Assembly (NCBI RefSeq): GCF_900240945.1
Contig: NZ_OESG01000013.1
Coordinates: 1,426,001 to 1,490,000 of the forward strand
Length of the DNA: 64,000 nt
Direction: 5' to 3'
DNA from: Mycobacterium sp. 3519A
GTDB lineage: Bacteria; Actinomycetota; Actinomycetes; Mycobacteriales; Mycobacteriaceae
Each line of letters opens with the position of its first letter. Position 1 is the stretch's first letter. The position numbers and the translations under genes are program-made. The notes under the pieces were generated by a model. The model ran no database searches. It worked only from the letters and a program-made list of their open reading frames with translations, and was not told where the DNA came from. Positions 60,612-64,000 of the stretch are shown in pieces.

Positions 60612-60640
60612 CTACGGTAGCGTAGGTTACGCAGTCGTAG
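60612..60640. promoter_or_regulatory. 29-bp imperfect palindrome upstream of the desaturase
   Basis: CTACG (60612) and CGTAG (60636-60640) form outer arms, GCGTA (60620) and TACGC (60628) inner arms, around a GGT centre; 10 of 13 pairs match. It ends 20 bp before the desaturase ATG and includes TACGGT and TAGCGT, both possible -10 boxes. A TetR-type repressor site is likely. Confidence 0.55.
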
Positions 60641-60660
60641 GTAAGTGACGGAGAGTCTCG

Positions 60661-61581
60661 ATGACGACAACGCAAGCAGCATTGCTCACTGAGCTGGAAC
60701 CAGTGGTAGAGGCCAATCTGAATCGCCACCTGGAGAAGGCGAAGCCCTGGAATCCGCACGATTACATCCCGTGGAGTCGCGGGCGCGATTTCGCGCTACT
60801 GGGTGGGCAGGACTGGACGCCTGACGATTCCCAACTCGACGAGGTTGCCAAGGCCGCGATGCTCGTGAACCTGCTGACCGAAGACAATCTGCCGTCCTAT
60901 CACCGCGAGATCGCGGTGCGCTTTGGGCGCGACGGCGCCTGGGGGCAGTGGGTCGGTCAGTGGACGGCCGAAGAGGGCCGCCACAGCATCGCGATCCGCG
61001 ACTATCTCGTCGTCACCCGAGGTGTCGACCCGGTGGCCCTCGAGCACGGTCGCATGGTGCACACGGCCGCCGGTTACGACTCGGGTGACAAATCACCGAT
61101 CGAGGCGCTGGCTTATGTGTCCTTCCAGGAACTGGCGACGCGAATCAGCCACCGCAACACCGGCCGGGCGTCTGGGTGTCCGATCGCCGAACAACTTCTC
61201 ACGCGCATCGCGACCGACGAGAACCTGCACATGGTGTTCTACCGGAACCTGGTGAACGCCGCGCTCGACATCGCACCGAACGTGACGATGAAGGCGATCG
61301 CTCGCGAAGTGATCAACTTCCAGATGCCGGGCAGCACCATGCCGGGCTTCGCGGAGAACGCGTTGGTGATTGCGAAAGCGGGGATCTACGACCTGCGTGC
61401 ACATCTGGACGATGTCGTGCGCCCCGTGTTGCGCTTCTGGCGGGTGTTCGATCGCGAGGATCTCGACGGCGAAGGCGCTCGCGCCCGGGACGAACTGGCG
61501 GCGTTCCTCGATCTCGTCGAGGAGAAGGCCGCTTACTACGACCGGCGTCGCGAGGATCGACTGGTCGCCTCGGCGGGGTAG
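60661..61581 (+). CDS. Acyl-ACP desaturase, DesA1-like di-iron protein
   Basis: A 306-aa soluble desaturase of the DesA family, which introduces double bonds into acyl-ACP chains for mycolic acid or other lipid synthesis. It has the di-iron ligands Glu74 (TEDNLPSYHRE), EEGRH at 104-108 and DENLH at 186-190, as in DesA1 of M. tuberculosis, but lacks about 30 C-terminal residues of that protein. GGAGAG precedes the ATG. It is the only biosynthetic-looking enzyme in this stretch, has its own operator, and is divergent from the Rieske operon. Confidence 0.92.
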   Translation: MTTTQAALLTELEPVVEANLNRHLEKAKPWNPHDYIPWSRGRDFALLGGQDWTPDDSQLDEVAKAAMLVNLLTEDNLPSYHREIAVRFGRDGAWGQWVGQWTAEEGRHSIAIRDYLVVTRGVDPVALEHGRMVHTAAGYDSGDKSPIEALAYVSFQELATRISHRNTGRASGCPIAEQLLTRIATDENLHMVFYRNLVNAALDIAPNVTMKAIAREVINFQMPGSTMPGFAENALVIAKAGIYDLRAHLDDVVRPVLRFWRVFDREDLDGEGARARDELAAFLDLVEEKAAYYDRRREDRLVASAG

Positions 61582-61684
61582 CTCGGCACCCTGCTGCGGT
61601 CGGACACTGTGTCCCGGTTGGCATTCCCGGTGGACCTGTTAGTGAGCGACCCCTCGGCGCCACCGGCGCGTTTTCTGCGCGGGC

Positions 61685-62467
61685 TCAGCGCGGAAGCCGG
61701 CCGCCGATCGTGCGGGTGACCTGCTCGGCATAGCCGACCAGCAGGTCGATCCACGCCTCGCATTGCGATTGCGGCATGCGCACCGTCGGCCCGCTGATCG
61801 TGATGGCGCCGAGAATGTCTGCCGCCGCGTCGAAGACCGGGGCGGACAGACCGGACGCCGAATCCTCGCGCTCGCCTGCCGTGATCGCATAGCCGTCGGC
61901 CTTGGCCTGCGCGATCAACTTCTGCAACTCATCGGGACTGGTGACCGTCCCATCGGTCATCGGTTCGAGCGGGGCGGCCAGAATCTTGTCGGCCAGATCG
62001 GGATTCCAGGCCAGCAAAATCCGGGATGCCGATCCGACGTGCAGCGGAATGACCTTGCCCACGTACATGTCCCGGCGCAGCGCATGACGCGTTTCGGCCA
62101 CCGCGACGCATACCCTGAAGTTCTGTTCGACCTTGAAGAAGCAGGCGGTCTCACCGGTCTTGTCCCGGATCTCCTTGAGCACAGGGTTGACCACCGCCAG
62201 CACGTCGAGGTCCTTCAACGCGGTGGCGGCCCAGTACGACATCCGCACACCGATCCTGATCCGATCACCTGTCCTGTCGAGCAGACCCTGCGCGACCATG
62301 TTGCTGACCAGGCGCTGGACGGTCGAGGTGGGCAGGCCGGTCGCCTGCTGGATCTCGCCGAGCGACATATCGGGATGGGTCAGCGAGAAGGCATCGAGGA
62401 TCTCGGTGATCTTGCCGAGCACCAGCAGTGGTTGCTGCTTGGTCGACGCGGCGTCTTCGGTTGCCAT
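61685..62467 (-). CDS. IclR-family regulator
   Basis: A 260-aa regulator with an N-terminal winged helix-turn-helix (about residues 15-70: ILDAFSLTHPDMSLGEIQQATGLPTSTVQRLVSNMV) and a C-terminal effector domain (LHVGSASRILLAW, GYAITAGEREDSASGLSAPVFD). IclR proteins sense aromatic or small organic acids. Its ATG lies 6 nt after TAGATT, a probable leaderless promoter inside the end of the HMG-CoA-lyase-family gene. It may control the genes just upstream of it. Confidence 0.92.
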   Translation of the reverse strand: MATEDAASTKQQPLLVLGKITEILDAFSLTHPDMSLGEIQQATGLPTSTVQRLVSNMVAQGLLDRTGDRIRIGVRMSYWAATALKDLDVLAVVNPVLKEIRDKTGETACFFKVEQNFRVCVAVAETRHALRRDMYVGKVIPLHVGSASRILLAWNPDLADKILAAPLEPMTDGTVTSPDELQKLIAQAKADGYAITAGEREDSASGLSAPVFDAAADILGAITISGPTVRMPQSQCEAWIDLLVGYAEQVTRTIGGRLPR

Positions 62468-62473
62468 GACGAG

Positions 62474-62479
62474 AATCTA
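62474..62479 (-). promoter_or_regulatory. -10 box of a leaderless promoter (TAGATT)
   Basis: On the minus strand TAGATT (TANNNT) is followed by six bases and the ATG of the IclR gene. The box overlaps the TAG stop of the lyase gene, so IclR can be transcribed independently of the operon before it. Confidence 0.5.
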
Positions 62480-63415
62480 CCCGCGGTCGATGACCCATTC
62501 GAACGCCTTGGCCTTGGAACGCGCGCCCTGCGCGGTCCGCGACCGGTTCGGTTCGCCGAGTTCGGCGAGCAGTTTGTCGGAGATGTCCACGATGGACGCC
62601 AGCGTGGCAGGCGTGAACCAGTCCGGGCGGATCGCGAACAGCAGGTCTTCGCTGCTGGTGTTGCCGCTGGCGCCGGGTGCGAACGGGCAACCGCCGAGAC
62701 CGCCGAGAGAACCGTCGACCATGGTGGCGCCTGCATCGATCGCGGCGAGCGTGTTCGCCACGCCGAGACCCCAGGTGTCATGCCCGTGAAAGACGATGCG
62801 GCGCTGCGGAGTCCATGCCTTGAGCGTCGCGATCAGATCAGTGACCTGCGTGGGGATGGCCTGCCCGACGGTGTCGCACACGACGGTGTCGTCCGCCCCC
62901 GCGGTGCGCGGGTCAGCGGCAATGCCGATCACTCGTTCGGGACTGATCAGGCCCTCGAACGGGCACGTGAACGCCGTCGCGATACACAACTGGATGCTGC
63001 CGCCGACCTCCCTGGCGATCCGCACGGCATCGGGCATCGCCGCGACGCTGTCCTCGGTGCTGCGCCCGATGTTGGCCTTGTTGTGAGAGTCCGACGCGGA
63101 AAAGCAGTACTGGAAGTTCCGCGCGCCGGCGGCCGCCGCCTTCTCCACGTGCCGCGGCGTCGCCACCCAGATCCAACAACGTTCGAGTTCGTCGGCGGTC
63201 AGTGCCGCGACGACGTCGAGCGTATCGGCAAGCGGCGGAACGAGGTCCGGTCGCGCCATCGACCCGATCTCGAGCGCGGGAACTCCGAGCGCCAGCAACT
63301 CGCGGACGATCTCCACCTTGCGCTCGGTGGGGAGCTTTTTCGCGGTCAGTTGCAGTCCGTCGCGCAATGTCACGTCGCGCAGTTCGGCGCGCGGGGTGTA
63401 TGGACGTGGTGTCAT
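62477..63415 (-). CDS. HMG-CoA lyase family protein
   Basis: A 312-aa TIM-barrel lyase that splits a 3-hydroxy-3-methylglutaryl-CoA-like compound into acetyl-CoA and an oxo acid. RDVTLRDGLQ (catalytic Arg and metal Asp), the HGHDTWG metal motif and the signature loop GGLGGCPFAPGASGN with its Cys are present. Paired with a family III CoA-transferase (ATGA overlap), it fits the last steps of leucine- or isoprenoid-like branched-acid breakdown, or the cleavage of a related tertiary alcohol. Confidence 0.92.
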   Translation of the reverse strand: MTPRPYTPRAELRDVTLRDGLQLTAKKLPTERKVEIVRELLALGVPALEIGSMARPDLVPPLADTLDVVAALTADELERCWIWVATPRHVEKAAAAGARNFQYCFSASDSHNKANIGRSTEDSVAAMPDAVRIAREVGGSIQLCIATAFTCPFEGLISPERVIGIAADPRTAGADDTVVCDTVGQAIPTQVTDLIATLKAWTPQRRIVFHGHDTWGLGVANTLAAIDAGATMVDGSLGGLGGCPFAPGASGNTSSEDLLFAIRPDWFTPATLASIVDISDKLLAELGEPNRSRTAQGARSKAKAFEWVIDRG

Positions 63416-64000
63416 GTCAGCGCTCCTATCTCGTCGTCGCTGAGGCCGAGCACCGAGGAGAGCACCTCACGGGTGTGCTCGCCGAGGTCGGGTCCGACGT
63501 TGCGGATCGGCAGCGACGCGCCACCGATCACGGGGACGATGCCGGGAAAGCCGACCGACTTGGGCTGTGCCTCGCCGGTGTCGACGTCGAAGTGCTGGAT
63601 CATGTTTCGCGCCTCGTACTGTTCGTCGGCGCAGATGTCGGCGGCGGTGTAGATGGGTCCGGACGGCACCCCCGCCTCGTCGAGCAGCTTGAGGGCTTCG
63701 TCGCGGCCGTGCCGGCCGGTCCACTGCCCGATCGCGGCGTCGAGTTCGTCCCGGCGGCGCCAGCGCCCCGCATTGGTCTGCAGGTCGGGATCGTCGGCGA
63801 GGTCGGGCCTTCCGATGGTATGCATGTAGCGCTGGAATATCGCGTCGCCGTTGCCTGCCACGATGATGTTGGTGCCGTCGGCGCAGGGGTAGGCGTTACT
63901 GGGCGCAATACCCTCCATCCGCCCGCCGACGCGTTCGCGTGTGACGCCGTAGGCGAGGTAGTCGGGAACCAGCGATTCCATCACCGAGAGCACGGACTCG
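63412..64000 (-). CDS. Family III CoA-transferase, C-terminal part; gene continues beyond the window
   Basis: The last 195 residues of a CaiB/BaiF-type CoA-transferase; the catalytic-Asp region lies outside the window. The visible part has NAYPCADGTNIIVAGNGDAIFQRYM, the flexible-loop region, and a typical end with GEHTREVLSSVLGLSDDEIGAL. It overlaps the start of the lyase gene as ATGA and would supply its CoA-ester substrate by transfer from succinyl-CoA or a similar donor. Confidence 0.9.
   Translation of the reverse strand, partial: ESVLSVMESLVPDYLAYGVTRERVGGRMEGIAPSNAYPCADGTNIIVAGNGDAIFQRYMHTIGRPDLADDPDLQTNAGRWRRRDELDAAIGQWTGRHGRDEALKLLDEAGVPSGPIYTAADICADEQYEARNMIQHFDVDTGEAQPKSVGFPGIVPVIGGASLPIRNVGPDLGEHTREVLSSVLGLSDDEIGALT

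Noticed and set aside
24232..61581. Cholesterol-catabolism cluster (KstR regulon)
   Set aside because: No KstD, HsaA-D, Mce4 or KstR gene is seen and the promoter palindrome differs from the KstR and KstR2 motifs; only family-level similarity (FadD19-like, FadE pairs, KshA-like) is shared.
61763..63652. 629-codon plus-strand frame
   Set aside because: Antisense to the IclR, lyase and CoA-transferase genes, all of which have clear family motifs.
1..64000. CRISPR arrays, tRNA or rRNA genes, prophage or insertion sequences
   Set aside because: I saw no regularly spaced repeats, no tRNA-like cloverleaf with conserved T-loop, and no transposase, integrase or phage motifs in any real gene. Small RNAs cannot be excluded by eye.

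Overview
The window is high-GC actinobacterial DNA and almost certainly comes from a mycobacterium, most like a fast-growing Mycolicibacterium. The markers are an MmpS4-like/MmpL pair beside a PE-PPE-domain hydrolase, a mycofactocin-coupled SDR, homologues of M. tuberculosis Rv1354c and Rv1355c in the same order, very many FadD/FadE/EchA paralogues, and several genes whose GTG or ATG start lies 6-7 nt after a TANNNT -10 box (leaderless). I recognised no RNA genes, insertion sequences, phage genes or CRISPR arrays.

Layout. 1-4.5 kb: PE-PPE hydrolase, divergent from mmpS-mmpL, then a small membrane protein. 4.6-9.4 kb: an LLM-type flavin monooxygenase and a three-subunit molybdenum hydroxylase (FAD, 2Fe-2S and Mo subunits, in that order of transcription). 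9.5-10.9 kb: an EamA transporter and a YbaK-type deacylase, divergent and sharing one overlapping -10 region. 11-15.3 kb: a FadE pair, a PAS protein and two tandem TetR regulators. 15.9-21.5 kb: a flavoprotein fragment-like gene, then an operon of a GNAT-like protein, an E1-like/nitroreductase fusion (MoeY, Rv1355c-like) and a GAF-GGDEF-EAL cyclic-di-GMP enzyme. 22-23.4 kb: purU and an R-specific enoyl-CoA hydratase.

23.4-64 kb is accessory acyl-CoA catabolism. One divergent unit (FadE + mycofactocin-type SDR against SDR-thiolase-FadE-GntR) is probably controlled by its own GntR protein. A tightly overlapping run of three acyl-CoA synthetases and three enoyl-CoA hydratases faces a frameshifted thioesterase, a second GntR regulator and another hydratase. 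Thiolase, an ABC solute-binding lipoprotein and a TetR regulator follow. From 42 to 62 kb come an SDR, a DHDPS-type aldolase, an EchA-amidohydrolase-FadD-amidohydrolase-FadE-FadE operon, an SCP-x-type thiolase, a CoA-transferase, an aldehyde dehydrogenase, a P450, a Rieske oxygenase operon and a DesA-type desaturase. IclR, an HMG-CoA-lyase-family gene and a second CoA-transferase close the window.

The strongest new signal is a 19-bp palindrome, TACTGTAA-N3-TTACAGTA, found at seven promoters between 36.2 and 60.5 kb. It ties these separate units into one apparent regulon that would take up, oxidise (P450, Rieske), CoA-activate and beta-oxidise an unidentified, probably branched or alicyclic, substrate. 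Two families of long intergenic palindromes also recur in the window.
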